Shown: in pieces, positions 27,041-35,994 of the stretch
Layout: every line of letters starts with the position of its first letter
Numbering within the stretch: the stretch's first letter is position 1
Assembly: GCF_013349995.1 (NCBI RefSeq)
Contig: NZ_JABVXF010000007.1
Location: forward strand, 62,001-126,000
Direction: 5' to 3'
DNA from: Pseudoalteromonas sp. 0303
GTDB lineage: Bacteria; Pseudomonadota; Gammaproteobacteria; Enterobacterales; Alteromonadaceae
DNA: 64,000 nt
Notes under the pieces: model-generated
What the model was told of the DNA's origin: nothing
The model's database searches: none
What the model saw: the letters and a program-made list of their open reading frames with translations, nothing else
Translations under genes and position numbers: made by a program

Positions 27041-27408
27041 TAATTATTTTTCTCTTGTTCGCGTTTTTCGCGCGCTTCTCTTAATTCTTCAGCCAGTTCT
27101 TTTGCTTTTTGTTTGGTTTTTTCAGAAAGCTCACCAGCTGCTTCTTTACTCTCAATCCATGCATCTAAGGCAATTTCTTTACCGTCGTCATACATGCTCA
27201 AGCCCATCTTTTTACTTTCTTCGAGTAACTCTTGCAGTGAGTCGTCGTTAAACTCGTTGGTGGCGTCTTTTACGTCGCTCCAAGCATCATTTAGGGCTTG
27301 CTTTACTTCCTCTTTTGCTTCGTTGGCATCTTTCTTGGCTTGCTCTGCGTCATCACAACCCGTTAAGGCAATACAGCCTAATAAAACTAAGCTTGCTAAT
27401 TTGTTCAT
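27040..27408 (-). CDS. charged coiled-coil lipoprotein
   Basis: 122 residues with a lipoprotein signal (MNKLASLVLLGCIALTGC, lipobox ALTGC). The mature protein is almost entirely helical and highly charged, with heptad-like A/E/K repeats (AEQAKKDANEAKEEVKQAL; KQKAKELAEELREAREKREQ). It resembles small periplasmic coiled-coil lipoproteins of unknown function. Converges on the TonB receptor gene; no operon partner. Confidence 0.7.
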   Translation of the reverse strand: MNKLASLVLLGCIALTGCDDAEQAKKDANEAKEEVKQALNDAWSDVKDATNEFNDDSLQELLEESKKMGLSMYDDGKEIALDAWIESKEAAGELSEKTKQKAKELAEELREAREKREQEKNN

Positions 27409-27457
27409 ATTTTTCTCTAATAGTTAATCAACTATAAAGCAGTATAAGCAATAAAAA

Positions 27458-28003
27458 ATGAATATAGCTAGAACAGCACGATTAAGTTTTCGGTTAATGG
27501 ATGAAAATGATGCCGAGCTACTTTATGAGCTCGATAACGACCCTGAGGTAATGAAACATCTCACTCGCGGCAAAGTATCCACTATGCAGACCATTAAAGA
27601 GGTGTTTATTCCACGCTTGAATGCCTATAAAAATGAGCAAAAAGGCTGGGGGCTTTGGCAAGTAAATATCATAGAGAGCAATACCTTTATCGGTTGGGTA
27701 TTAGTCAGGCCCATGGGCTTTTTTGAACAGCCTGATTTTAGTGATTTAGAAATTGGCTGGCGCTTTAAAAAAATGAGCTGGGGCAAAGGCTTTGCGTCTG
27801 AGGCTGCACTTGCCATTGCTAAAGCCGTAAGCGAGCCAGAAGAAGTAAAGTCGCTCAGTGCCACAGCACTTAAAGATAACCTAGGCTCAATAAAGGTGAT
27901 GGAAAAACTAGGCCTTAAGTTTGTAAAAAACTATACCCATAAAGATGAGCAAGGTGAATTACCTGCAGTACTTTATTCATGTCCTAAAGAGCAGCTTAGC
28001 TAA
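27458..28003 (+). CDS. RimJ/RimL-type GNAT acetyltransferase
   Basis: 181-residue GNAT protein of the Acetyltransf_3 type: TARLSFRLMDENDAELLYELDNDPEVMKHL at the start, GWVLVRP, and the acetyl-CoA loop FKKMSWGKGFASEAALAIAK followed by N-x-G-S-I-K-V-M-E-K-L-G-L. Family members acetylate ribosomal protein N-termini, antibiotics or metabolites; the substrate here is not evident. Monocistronic. Confidence 0.85.
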   Translation: MNIARTARLSFRLMDENDAELLYELDNDPEVMKHLTRGKVSTMQTIKEVFIPRLNAYKNEQKGWGLWQVNIIESNTFIGWVLVRPMGFFEQPDFSDLEIGWRFKKMSWGKGFASEAALAIAKAVSEPEEVKSLSATALKDNLGSIKVMEKLGLKFVKNYTHKDEQGELPAVLYSCPKEQLS

Positions 28004-28079
28004 GTTAACCGTAACTAATTGACCTTATCGGTTTGACATGTCTAAATGGTCAAAATAACATCAAGAAAAAGGAAGTACC

Positions 28080-29738
28080 ATGGCAAATTTAGTCAAATAC
28101 GCGGCACATCTGTTGATCGTTACCGCGATATTCTTTCATCCGTCAAGCTTTGCAAAACAAGCGGCTGTCGCGATGCCAGATAGTTACAGCAGTGATACGG
28201 CGCGCGCTATTTTAGAGCAAGGCGGTAACGCCGTTGATGCGGCAATTGCGGCACAGTTTGTATTAGCGGTTACTTTACCTGAAGCCGGTAACATTGGTGG
28301 TGGCGGGTTTATGCTGATCCAAAAAGATGGTAAAGGTGATTTTATTGATTACCGCGAAACAGCCCCAGCTGCAGCTCATCGCGATATGTACCTTGATGAT
28401 AAAGGCGATGTCATTGATAACATGTCTGTGTACGGTATTCACGCAAGTGGTGTTCCGGGCAGTGTTGCTGGAATGTGGCTTGCCCATCAAAAGCACGGCA
28501 GCTTAGAGTGGAAGACTCTGCTAGAGCCTGCAGTTAAATTAGCCGAGCAGGGCTTTATTGTGCACCCTAAGCTAGCAGCGAGTATCGAGCGTTATATTGC
28601 GCGAATGGCCAAAAAGTCGGTAAACATTAACTTTGCTGATTACTTTGCCGATGCCAAAGAAAATAAGGTATTTAAGCAGCCGGAACTTGCCGCCACACTA
28701 AAACGTATTCGTGATCAAGGTAAAGCAGGTTTCTACGAAGGTGAGACAGCGAAGATCATTGCGACGTTTATGAAGCAACACGGCGGTATTATTACTGAGC
28801 AAGACTTAAAAGCTTATCAAGCTAAATCGCGTACACCGATTAAAGGTAATTGGCGCGGTTACGAAGTGCTCACATCGCCACCGCCAAGTTCAGGTGGTAT
28901 TGCTATTTTGCAGTGGCTAAAAATGTACGACTTGGCAAAGCCAGAAGGAAAGCTTGAGCACAACTCGACCACCTATGTTCATATTTTGGCTGAAGTAGGT
29001 AAACGCGTATTTGCCGACAGAGCAGAATATTTAGGCGACCCAGATTTTTATGAGGTGCCAAAAACAGCTCTACTTGCAGATGATTATCTTAGCAATCGTG
29101 CAAGTACAATTCGCCCAGATGCTATTTCAACTACCGAGAACATCAAACCAGGTTTACACGAAAGTGAGCAAACAACGCATTTTTCTATTCTAGATAAGTG
29201 GGGCAATGCTGTTGCGAATACCACGACCACCAACTTAAGTTTTGGTAGCGGCGTGGTTGTATCTGGCGCAGGATTTATTTTGAATGATGAAATGGATGAC
29301 TTTAGTGCCAAGCCCGGTGTGATGAATGTATTTGGTGCAATTGGTGGTAAAGCTAACGAAATTCAACCCCATAAACGCATGTTGAGCTCAATGACACCGA
29401 CCATTCTACTTCAGGATAACAAAGTTAAAATGGTAACTGGCTCTCCGGGTGGTACCACGATTATTAGCTCTGTGTATGAGTCAATTTTAAATGCGGTTGA
29501 ATTTGATATGACAGCAGAGCAAGTGGTAGACAGCCCACGCTTTCATCACCAGTTATGGCCTAAAAATGTGATTAGATACCACACTGGTCTTGAACCAAAG
29601 GTTGTTAAAGCGCTTGAGAAAATGGGTTATACACTCGATGAACGCCATTTTGGTGATATGCATGTGATCATCAATAAAGACGGTAAATTAGATGCAGCTT
29701 CTGAAGCATCTGGCCGTGGTAAGGCGATGGTGTTTTAA
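28080..29738 (+). CDS. ggt: gamma-glutamyltransferase
   Basis: Exported Ntn-hydrolase (552 residues, signal peptide about 1-25) that cleaves glutathione and other gamma-glutamyl compounds in the periplasm. The precursor self-cleaves before a conserved threonine, here T365 in QTTHFSILD, to give large and small subunits. Also visible: the early GNAVDAAIA and GNIGGGGFMLI motifs, R of DYRETAP, and the small-subunit NDEMDDFSAKPG, LSSMTPT and TGSPGG motifs. Length and motifs are complete. Start ATG follows aaaaggaag. Confidence 0.93.
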   Translation: MANLVKYAAHLLIVTAIFFHPSSFAKQAAVAMPDSYSSDTARAILEQGGNAVDAAIAAQFVLAVTLPEAGNIGGGGFMLIQKDGKGDFIDYRETAPAAAHRDMYLDDKGDVIDNMSVYGIHASGVPGSVAGMWLAHQKHGSLEWKTLLEPAVKLAEQGFIVHPKLAASIERYIARMAKKSVNINFADYFADAKENKVFKQPELAATLKRIRDQGKAGFYEGETAKIIATFMKQHGGIITEQDLKAYQAKSRTPIKGNWRGYEVLTSPPPSSGGIAILQWLKMYDLAKPEGKLEHNSTTYVHILAEVGKRVFADRAEYLGDPDFYEVPKTALLADDYLSNRASTIRPDAISTTENIKPGLHESEQTTHFSILDKWGNAVANTTTTNLSFGSGVVVSGAGFILNDEMDDFSAKPGVMNVFGAIGGKANEIQPHKRMLSSMTPTILLQDNKVKMVTGSPGGTTIISSVYESILNAVEFDMTAEQVVDSPRFHHQLWPKNVIRYHTGLEPKVVKALEKMGYTLDERHFGDMHVIINKDGKLDAASEASGRGKAMVF

Positions 29739-29758
29739 TTACACCTTAAGCCAGACAC

Positions 29759-29787
29759 AAAAAAAGCACCCGAGGGTGCTTTTTTTG
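29759..29787. terminator. bidirectional terminator between ggt and tyrP-like gene
   Basis: AAAAAAAGCACCC-ga-GGGTGCTTTTTTTG hairpin between the two converging genes. Confidence 0.88.
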
Positions 29788-29796
29788 ATGAGCTGT

Positions 29797-30999
29797 TTAA
29801 CCAATCGCTGGAATAAGCCCCGCCATTTGTAAACCTTGAGCACTAATAATAAGTACACCAAACAGGGCGGCCAGTGCTAAGCCAATATTACCGCCTTTAA
29901 CTTGGTAACCCGCATCAGGTTTGCTGCTTCGTTGCTTATAGACCATAGCAACCGGTAAAAACACCGCTAAAATAACCAGCGCAATGGCGGCGTAGCCAAG
30001 TGCCATAATAAACCCTTGTGGATAGAATAGCGCAAAGCCTAGCGGTGGAATAAAGGTGATCAAGGCTGTTTTGATACGATCTTTACTGCCATCACCTTTT
30101 TTAAATGCATCAGCAAAAAAGTCGAATAAACCTAAACTCACCCCTAAGAAAGACGTGGCCAACGCTAAATCAGCAAAAATGTTTACTGCTGTGGCAACAT
30201 GTGGGCTGTGAGCAATGCTAGCGACACTGCTTACAAAACCGGGTAACCCTTGGCTTTGTAGTAAGTCGCTTTGACTCATCATGCCTTGGCTAAGTAATTG
30301 CCAAAAAATGTAAATTACTAAAGGCAATGCGGCACCTGCCACCATTACTTTACGAAGTGTTTTGATATCTAAACCCACGTATTTCACAATCGACGGAATA
30401 GAGCCATGAAAACCAAACGAGGTAAACACCACCGGGATTGCAGATAAAATCAGACCTTGTTCAATAGGCATTTCAAGTAAGTGTTGGCCATGAACATAAG
30501 GTGTCAGCATATAAAATAAGCTGGCTAATACACATACTTTAATAGTGAACAGTACGCGGTTAAGTTTATCGACTTTGCTGGTACCGAGTGTCACCACAGT
30601 ACCAATCACAACGGCCAGAATAACTGAACCAACTTGCGGCGCTAAAGAAAGCGATAAACCATTGTTGAGCTTTTCTTGTAATTGCGCGCCGCCACCTGCG
30701 ATATACGCAGCACATAATGCGTAAAACAAAAACATTACTGAAAAGTTAGCGACCCATTGCCCACGTTTACCCAACCATGATTTAGCTAACGTATTGAGGG
30801 TTGCATCTCTGTCGGCATATTGATGCAGCTCTAGCATTAGCAATGCTGTGTAGGTCATTAAAACCCAAGTTAAAAAAATTAGTGATAACGCTGTTGTGAA
30901 ACCAAGCCCTGCGGAGGCGATAGGCAATGCCAGCATCCCTGCACCTATGGTGGTGCCAGCAACAATTAACATGCTACCTATTGTTTTATTTTTAAGCAC
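29797..30999 (-). CDS. tyrP: aromatic amino acid permease (HAAAP family, TyrP/Mtr type)
   Basis: Inner-membrane proton symporter for tyrosine or tryptophan, 400 residues with about 11 membrane segments. The GTG at 30999 is chosen: aagggg lies 6 bases upstream and the protein then starts like TyrP (x-LKNKTIGSMLIVAGTTIGAGMLALP); the in-frame TTG at 31029 has no ribosome site. The conserved PVVFTSFGFHGSIPSIVKY motif lies in the middle. A TyrR-like box 91-108 bases upstream of the start supports aromatic amino acid control. Tyrosine versus tryptophan specificity is not certain, so the symbol is provisional. Confidence 0.85.
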   Translation of the reverse strand: MLKNKTIGSMLIVAGTTIGAGMLALPIASAGLGFTTALSLIFLTWVLMTYTALLMLELHQYADRDATLNTLAKSWLGKRGQWVANFSVMFLFYALCAAYIAGGGAQLQEKLNNGLSLSLAPQVGSVILAVVIGTVVTLGTSKVDKLNRVLFTIKVCVLASLFYMLTPYVHGQHLLEMPIEQGLILSAIPVVFTSFGFHGSIPSIVKYVGLDIKTLRKVMVAGAALPLVIYIFWQLLSQGMMSQSDLLQSQGLPGFVSSVASIAHSPHVATAVNIFADLALATSFLGVSLGLFDFFADAFKKGDGSKDRIKTALITFIPPLGFALFYPQGFIMALGYAAIALVILAVFLPVAMVYKQRSSKPDAGYQVKGGNIGLALAALFGVLIISAQGLQMAGLIPAIG

Positions 31000-31047
31000 T
31001 TTTTGCCCCTTAAACTTCGTGAGAGGCAAGCAAGATATAACTTGTTT

Positions 31048-31070
31048 AACAAAACTTAAATAGTTTTGTT
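31048..31070. repeat. inverted repeat upstream of tyrP-like gene
   Basis: AACAAAACT / AGTTTTGTT, nine bases each with a five-base centre, 49 bases before the permease start. May be an operator half of the TyrR region or the core promoter region. Confidence 0.4.
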
Positions 31071-31089
31071 ATAAATCAAAGAAATTAAA

Positions 31090-31107
31090 TGTAACTTATG
31101 ATTTACA
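31090..31107. promoter_or_regulatory. TyrR-like box
   Basis: TGTAAC-TTATGA-TTTACA matches the TyrR consensus TGTAAA-N6-TTTACA at 11 of 12 defined positions. It lies between the divergent tyrP-like and EamA genes. TyrR controls aromatic amino acid transport in E. coli, which fits the permease. Confidence 0.7.
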
Positions 31108-31168
31108 TGTGCAAACAGGCTGTTGAAATCAGCAAAAATCTTTTTGCCAAATAGCATGAGTATACGTG

Positions 31169-31197
31169 TTGACAAAATCACCATTTAGGCGGATTCT
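31169..31197 (+). promoter_or_regulatory. candidate sigma-70 promoter for the EamA leader
   Basis: TTGACA (31169-31174, perfect -35), 17-base spacer, GATTCT (31192-31197, weak -10). It would start a leader of about 200 bases before the EamA gene. Confidence 0.5.
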
Positions 31198-31228
31198 TAA
31201 GCTTCTTCAACTTACTTTATTAAATACC

Positions 31229-31312
31229 ATGATGCAGCTAAACCAACGACCAACAAACAATTGTATGCGCCTGACTTCGTCAGTCGTGTGGTCTGTTATG
31301 TGCTGCGGTTAA
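31229..31312 (+). CDS. putative 27-residue leader peptide before EamA transporter
   Basis: Short frame starting ATG-ATG at 31229 and ending at TAA 31310-31312. Its last residues are V-V-W-S-V-M-C-C-G, with tryptophan at codon 21 and a Cys-Cys pair just before the stop. The stop codon overlaps the first arm of the attenuator-like set of hairpins that follows. There is no strong ribosome-binding site, so translation is not certain. Evidence is positional and structural; I do not recognise the peptide. Confidence 0.4.
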   Translation: MMQLNQRPTNNCMRLTSSVVWSVMCCG

Positions 31313-31382
31313 TTAAGTAAGTTTTACTAACCGCGTTCTAAGCGGTTGGTTATTTCCCGTTTAAATTCTCTTCCGCTTTTTT
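31305..31382 (+). promoter_or_regulatory. attenuator-like set of mutually exclusive hairpins
   Basis: Four arms: 1 GCGGTT (31305-31310), 2 AACCGC (31329-31334), 3 GCGGTT (31342-31347, within AAGCGG from 31340) and 4 CCGCTT (31373-31378) running into TTTT. Arms 1:2 pair, aided by AGTAA/TTACT; 2:3 pair with a 7-base loop; 3:4 pair with a 27-base loop before a six-T tract. This is the classic pause / antiterminator / terminator layout. The 3:4 hairpin is weak, so this needs testing. Confidence 0.5.
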
Positions 31383-31405
31383 CGCCTTTTTAAAGGAATA
31401 AGCTT

Positions 31406-32311
31406 GTGCCTGTTAAAGCCTCATATTTTTTAATGGTGGTGATTTGGTCAACAACACCACTGGGTATTGTTTGGAGTAGTGAAACGGTAGCACCAACCCT
31501 GGCTGTGTTTTTACGCATGCTGGTGGGGCTGGTGTTGGCTTCGTTTGTCGTTGCTGTTGCCAATATCCGAGTGCCCTGGCATCGCCGTGCTTTATTCCTT
31601 TATGGCTATTCAAGCATAGGTATTTTTGGCGGCATGTTATTAAGTTACATGGCCGCTAAAACAGTGCCTTCTGGGTTAATATCATTAATGTTTGGCCTTG
31701 CACCAATTTTATCGGGCTTACTTGCGCAAAAAATCTTGAACGAGCCTAAGTTTAGCGCCATTAAGCTTGGCGCACTTGGCTGTGCCTTAATTGGTTTATT
31801 TTTAGTAAGCCAACGCCATATTCAAGGGGGAGTAGAGCAGCTTAGTGGCCTGTTATATGTATTTATGGCAGTGTGCTTTTTTAGTTTGAGCGGTGTGATG
31901 ATCAAACGGGTAAGAATTGCTATTCATCCAATGGCTACCACATTTGGCGCGTTGGTTTTTGTAACACCACTGTTTTTTATTACTTGGTTGCTGGTAGATG
32001 GCCAACTTAATAGCCAGATGTGGAGTGCAAAATCACTGTACTCAATTGTTTACTTAGGCGTGTTTGGCTCACTAATTGGTGCGCTGGCGTATTTTCATGT
32101 ATTGCAGAAGTTGAACGCAAGCACGGTCGCATTAACAACCTTGATCACACCAAGTTTTGCAATCGCGATTGGTGGTTTACTTAATAATGAGCCTATTGAC
32201 CAAGCACTGATTGTTGGTGCGACCATCATTATGATTAGCCTCGCATTTTTTCAATTTGGCGATAAGTGGTTAAAGCGCTTTAAGCGCGTGAAGTCGGTAG
32301 AAATGAGTTAA
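31406..32311 (+). CDS. EamA family (DMT superfamily) exporter
   Basis: 301-residue inner-membrane transporter with ten predicted helices as two EamA repeats (about 5-135 and 150-285). The first begins SYFLMVVIWSTTPLGIVWSSE with the usual P-x-x-R-M-like FLRMLVG; the second holds GVFGSLIGALAYF and ITPSFAIAIGGLLNNEPI. EamA relatives include exporters of cysteine, threonine and aromatic amino acids (EamA, RhtA, YddG); the substrate here is unproven. GTG start behind aaagga. It is divergent from the TyrP-like permease and preceded by a structured leader, suggesting control by amino acid supply. Confidence 0.88.
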   Translation: MPVKASYFLMVVIWSTTPLGIVWSSETVAPTLAVFLRMLVGLVLASFVVAVANIRVPWHRRALFLYGYSSIGIFGGMLLSYMAAKTVPSGLISLMFGLAPILSGLLAQKILNEPKFSAIKLGALGCALIGLFLVSQRHIQGGVEQLSGLLYVFMAVCFFSLSGVMIKRVRIAIHPMATTFGALVFVTPLFFITWLLVDGQLNSQMWSAKSLYSIVYLGVFGSLIGALAYFHVLQKLNASTVALTTLITPSFAIAIGGLLNNEPIDQALIVGATIIMISLAFFQFGDKWLKRFKRVKSVEMS

Positions 32312-32316
32312 AGCTA

Positions 32317-32342
32317 GTAGCCGCTTCAGCGGCTACATTTTT
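32317..32342 (+). terminator. intrinsic terminator of EamA gene, overlapping the motY stop
   Basis: GTAGCCGC-ttca-GCGGCTAC-ATTTTT. The stop codon of convergent motY (32333-32335) lies within the stem. Confidence 0.85.
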
Positions 32343-33211
32343 GCAATTTGAATGACTAAACGACGGTTTTTGTTTCTGTCTAAAATGTTGTCGTTGCTAG
32401 CAACATGGCGCTTTTCACCGTAACCATCGGTATCTACTTTGCTTTCATCGACCCCTAAGCTAACAATGTAATCCTTAATCGCTTTAGCGCGTTTTTTTGA
32501 TAATTCGAGGTTGTTCCAGCGACCACCGTAGCTGTCGGTGTAAGAAGATATTGAAATAGATTCGATGTTGGTGTCGTACTTTAAGTATTCGCCAATTTTA
32601 TCTAAGCGTTTTTGTGATGATTTAGTCAGCTTGCTGGTATTAGGCTCATAGTTCATCACTGTGAACGAAATATCTTCAAAGCTGTAAGGCAGCATTGCGT
32701 CTCGGCACTGTAAAAACGCCCAATAAGCTTGCTTAAAGTTGACACTCGATAAACCAACGGCAATTTTATCGGCACTGTTTTGCCAGTCTTGGTAATAAAA
32801 TGTCGGTTGGTAACCTTTTTCAAGTTCGGTGAGCATTTCCCAAGCAGTTTTGTTGCCAAGCTCGCCGTCAAACTTACGTAATAGCTTCATATTTGCTAAG
32901 TCGCGAGCGGGCATACCAGCACGCCAACTAGGTGGTACGGCTTTTAGACCAGCAATACTGTAGTTGTCTGGGCGTACGACCATATCAAGGTTAAAGTTTA
33001 CGTCTTTATTTTTACTGGCAGTGGTGCTGAAAATTGCTTCACCATAGTAAGGAACTTCATGATTTAATTGGCATTCTAAGCGAGATGTTTTAACCATTTG
33101 CCAGTTCGACATATCAGCATTAGCGGTATACTCACGCATGGCTGCATGCGCATTTATACTTGCAACTGAGGTTAATAGGCCTAGGCTTAAAGGAAGTAAT
33201 GAAAGCTTCAT
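32333..33211 (-). CDS. motY: sodium-type flagellar motor protein MotY
   Basis: Periplasmic T-ring component that helps fix PomA/PomB stators around the polar flagellar motor. 292 residues from the ATG at 33211, with ggag upstream and a signal peptide (about 1-23, cut after NAHA). The N-terminal half matches Vibrio MotY (LECQLNHEVPYYGEAIF, PPSWR, LLRKFDGELG..TAWEMLTELEKG..PTFYYQDW, YSFEDISFTVMNYE). The C-terminal about 165-290 is an OmpA-like peptidoglycan-binding domain (SYTDSYGGRWNNLELSKKRAKAIKDY, NRRLVIQI). Divergent from rnt, as in Vibrio. Implies a sodium-driven polar flagellum. Confidence 0.93.
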   Translation of the reverse strand: MKLSLLPLSLGLLTSVASINAHAAMREYTANADMSNWQMVKTSRLECQLNHEVPYYGEAIFSTTASKNKDVNFNLDMVVRPDNYSIAGLKAVPPSWRAGMPARDLANMKLLRKFDGELGNKTAWEMLTELEKGYQPTFYYQDWQNSADKIAVGLSSVNFKQAYWAFLQCRDAMLPYSFEDISFTVMNYEPNTSKLTKSSQKRLDKIGEYLKYDTNIESISISSYTDSYGGRWNNLELSKKRAKAIKDYIVSLGVDESKVDTDGYGEKRHVASNDNILDRNKNRRLVIQIAKM

Positions 33212-33427
33212 CACGGTAATTCTCCAACAAATCATCAATGCCAAATAATTGGCAATTTTTGTGTTTAATTGCTTCAGCATACTAAACACAGGGCTAGCTG
33301 ATTAATATAAAGCAAGTAATGTGCCTAAAAACTCAGTAAGAATCTGCGATTTCACACTATTTACTCTAGCAGAGTAGCCGTGGTTTTTGACATAATAGCC
33401 AGCTTACACTGGCAAACCAAGAAGACT

Positions 33428-34108
33428 ATGGAAAATACTGAACAAACTCTTTTCGCAAAACGCTTTCGTGGCTTTTTTCCTGTTGTGATTGATGTTGAAA
33501 CCGCAGGTTTTAATAAAGAAACCGATGCGTTATTAGAAATTGCTGCATCTGTACTGAAAATGGATGACGACGGCGTGTTAAGTATTGATCATACTGTGCA
33601 TTTTCATGTTGAGCCATTTGAAGGCGCGAATATTGAACAAGCGGCCATTGAGTTTAATGGTATTGATCCTTTTTCTGCGCTGCGTGGTGCGGTGCCTGAA
33701 GAAGAAGCGATTAAAGAAATCTGTAAAGTTGTGCGCAAGGCACAAAAAGCAGCGGGTTGTCAGCGTTCAGTGGTAGTAGCACATAATGCAGCGTTTGATC
33801 ACGGCTTTTTAAATGCCGCCATTGAGCGTTGTAAAATTAAGCGCACGCCATTTCATCCATTTGTTAGTTTTGATACCACATCATTGGCAGGTCTTGCACT
33901 TGGGCAAACAGTATTAGCTAAAGCATGTAGGGCGGCAGGTATTGAGTTTGATAATAAACAAGCTCACTCAGCACTTTATGATACCGAACGCACAGCAGAA
34001 CTGTTTTGTTTAATCGTTAATCGCTGGCAACAACTCGGCGGTTGGCCATTGCCTGAAACTGAAGCAAGTGAAGAAGAACCAGACTCAGCCGCTAAAACGA
34101 CTGAGTGA
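33428..34108 (+). CDS. rnt: ribonuclease T
   Basis: DEDD-family 3'-5' exoribonuclease that trims tRNA and other small RNA 3' ends. 226 residues from the ATG at 33428, giving the usual start before [21 protein letters not shown]. Catalytic residues: D22/E24 in DVETAGFN, D in [12 protein letters not shown], and H/D in [15 protein letters not shown] longer start (33380) adds unrelated residues. Ends 17 bases inside the convergent FapA-family gene. Confidence 0.96.
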   Translation: MENTEQTLFAKRFRGFFPVVIDVETAGFNKETDALLEIAASVLKMDDDGVLSIDHTVHFHVEPFEGANIEQAAIEFNGIDPFSALRGAVPEEEAIKEICKVVRKAQKAAGCQRSVVVAHNAAFDHGFLNAAIERCKIKRTPFHPFVSFDTTSLAGLALGQTVLAKACRAAGIEFDNKQAHSALYDTERTAELFCLIVNRWQQLGGWPLPETEASEEEPDSAAKTTE

Positions 34109-35717
34109 TCTTACCTTCAAAAAAACGCACCATGTTAGGAGGGTAAATACGTGAAAACTGTTTACTCTCTTGCGCTATCTTAAGCTCCACCCCTGGATGC
34201 ATTAATTCATTCACTTTTAAGCGGCTTGTTGCTAATAAGCGCGCAATCTTAATTTTCACTAAGTGTTTCTTTTTCTTTGTGTTGGCTGTTTTAATTTTGA
34301 TCTGCTGCTCACTGGCAGTGATCTTTTTAATATAATGCGCCCGTTGAGCTGGGTCGGGTATTTTATTGGCCTTTTTGCGTGCTTGCTGTAGAGCTGCTGC
34401 TTTTGTCGCTAACAACTTTTCAAAGTCATTAATTTGTTGCTGCTTCTGGCGTAAATCATGCCAATACTGAGCAATGAAAACCCGTGTTTTAGTGCCTGAT
34501 GGCGCACCAAGCTCGCCGGTTTCTATTCGCATCGCATCTAAAATATTGCCACCAATAATTTTGCCTCGCGGGTTATTGGCTTTGCCAACTCGAATAAGGC
34601 GGCGAGCACTTAAATCACAATGCAAAGCCTGGCGTTCAATGAATAAATCTTGCTCTGTTTTTATATGACAGTACTGAGCATAACCCACTGAGATAGTGCG
34701 CGAAGCCGTGATGTTGCAGGTAAAGTTTTCAACGTTTTCACGCTTTCTGCCAACAGCCCCAAGCATCACGGTGACTTCACTTTTACTTTCAATTGTGGCT
34801 GATTCAACAAAGCCTAATACCGTCACATCACCCGTGGCTTTGACGCGCATACCATCTTTTACATCACCGCTGATAATGACACTACCATCAAATTCGACAT
34901 GGCCCGTACTTACATCAACATGATGAAAGCACAATACGTCATCCACGCGCATACCGCGGGGTAGGGCAACAGGCACGCCCTTAGCATCGGCAATCAACAT
35001 ATCGCTATTGTTTGGATCGATACGTGTTCCTTCGAATGGCTCAAGAGGTAAGTCTTTACCAGGTTTTGCAGGCATTACATCACCAAACACAGTAAAGCCA
35101 TCTTCACCGGGTGTTGCAGGAACTCGCTGCATTAATGGTGTACCCGGCTTAACGGTAATAATGGCACCTAAATTACGCATGTCGACTTTACCGCCAGAGG
35201 TCGCTTGCGGGCTAAGAACGCGGTCTTGTGCGGTGGAGCATAAGCGCACGAATTTAGCATCAGTGCCTTCTTTGGGCATTCTGCCATGGGCAACAATTGC
35301 GGTGTAATGTGCGCCGGGTGGTTGCTTAAATTGTTGGCCTAAAAAGGTATCAAGGGCACGTAAACTAATGCCTTTAATCACTCCCGCCTCTGCAAGCACC
35401 TCTTGCGCCATATCCATGCTGACAATTTTACCGCCACGGGCAGTTGTTAAGCTTGCTTCAACCACCATGTTTTTAGCATCGACTTTTACTTCAAGGTGAG
35501 CATCAACGGCTTTAGCAACCACTAAAGATTGGTTTTGATATTGGCTGCTAGGTATAAACAACTTGCCTATATTGGCATCAATATATTCGTAGCTGGCATA
35601 AGGAGACTGCTCAAGTAATTCAATTAATTGAGAACTCGTAGTAGGAAAACCCGCATCTCGAGGATGCTCACACAAAGTGACATAGCCGCTTTGTTCATCG
35701 AATGAAAACATCGACAT
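34092..35717 (-). CDS. FapA family protein (DUF342, polymerase/flagellar assembly type)
   Basis: 541-residue cytoplasmic protein of the FapA/DUF342 (COG1315) family. N-terminal region about 1-165 is the FapA domain; about 170-390 is a right-handed beta-helix rich in G and V ([40 protein letters not shown] spread over repeated turns); about 410-480 is a coiled coil with A/K/Q-rich helices. The Vibrio homologue FapA localises the glucose PTS IIA at the pole; others are annotated as flagellar assembly protein A. Its closeness to motY is suggestive but not proof of a motility role. Confidence 0.88.
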   Translation of the reverse strand: MSMFSFDEQSGYVTLCEHPRDAGFPTTSSQLIELLEQSPYASYEYIDANIGKLFIPSSQYQNQSLVVAKAVDAHLEVKVDAKNMVVEASLTTARGGKIVSMDMAQEVLAEAGVIKGISLRALDTFLGQQFKQPPGAHYTAIVAHGRMPKEGTDAKFVRLCSTAQDRVLSPQATSGGKVDMRNLGAIITVKPGTPLMQRVPATPGEDGFTVFGDVMPAKPGKDLPLEPFEGTRIDPNNSDMLIADAKGVPVALPRGMRVDDVLCFHHVDVSTGHVEFDGSVIISGDVKDGMRVKATGDVTVLGFVESATIESKSEVTVMLGAVGRKRENVENFTCNITASRTISVGYAQYCHIKTEQDLFIERQALHCDLSARRLIRVGKANNPRGKIIGGNILDAMRIETGELGAPSGTKTRVFIAQYWHDLRQKQQQINDFEKLLATKAAALQQARKKANKIPDPAQRAHYIKKITASEQQIKIKTANTKKKKHLVKIKIARLLATSRLKVNELMHPGVELKIAQESKQFSRIYPPNMVRFFEGKITQSF

Positions 35718-35932
35718 CTGAAAAGCCCTGTAAAAAACTGCCTGTTATTATAGTTATGTGTTGTTACAGGTTTTTTTGAAGAAGGGTAACAACGTTTCCT
35801 ATTTCAGCACAACTTTTGTACTATGTTAAGAATTTGTATGATTAAAATGTGAAAATATGTATAAAAACTGATTTTTCCTGCCTGAAAATTCAGCATTCAA
35901 AGGCACTTAGCAAAAATTTCCCGATTAATGCC

Positions 35933-35962
35933 TTGAGTCTGAATAGGCTACTCAGTTATACT
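35933..35962 (+). promoter_or_regulatory. sigma-70 promoter of ssrA
   Basis: TTGAGT (35933-35938), 18-base spacer, TATACT (35957-35962), about 33 bases before the mature tmRNA 5' end. Precursor would be trimmed by RNase P. Confidence 0.65.
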
Positions 35963-35994
35963 GCACGAACACTCTGAATGAGATACCAAATTCA

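Noticed and set aside
31229..31312. Classical trp- or his-type leader peptide with runs of one amino acid
   Set aside because: Only one Trp codon and one Cys-Cys pair are present, with no run of a single amino acid, so a starvation attenuator of that type is not supported; an arrest-peptide type remains possible.
33239..33254. TGCCAA-N4-TTGGCA palindrome before motY as a sigma-54 or flagellar regulator site
   Set aside because: It does not fit the sigma-54 -24/-12 spacing nor a known flagellar operator, and a 6-base palindrome in AT-rich DNA is weak evidence.
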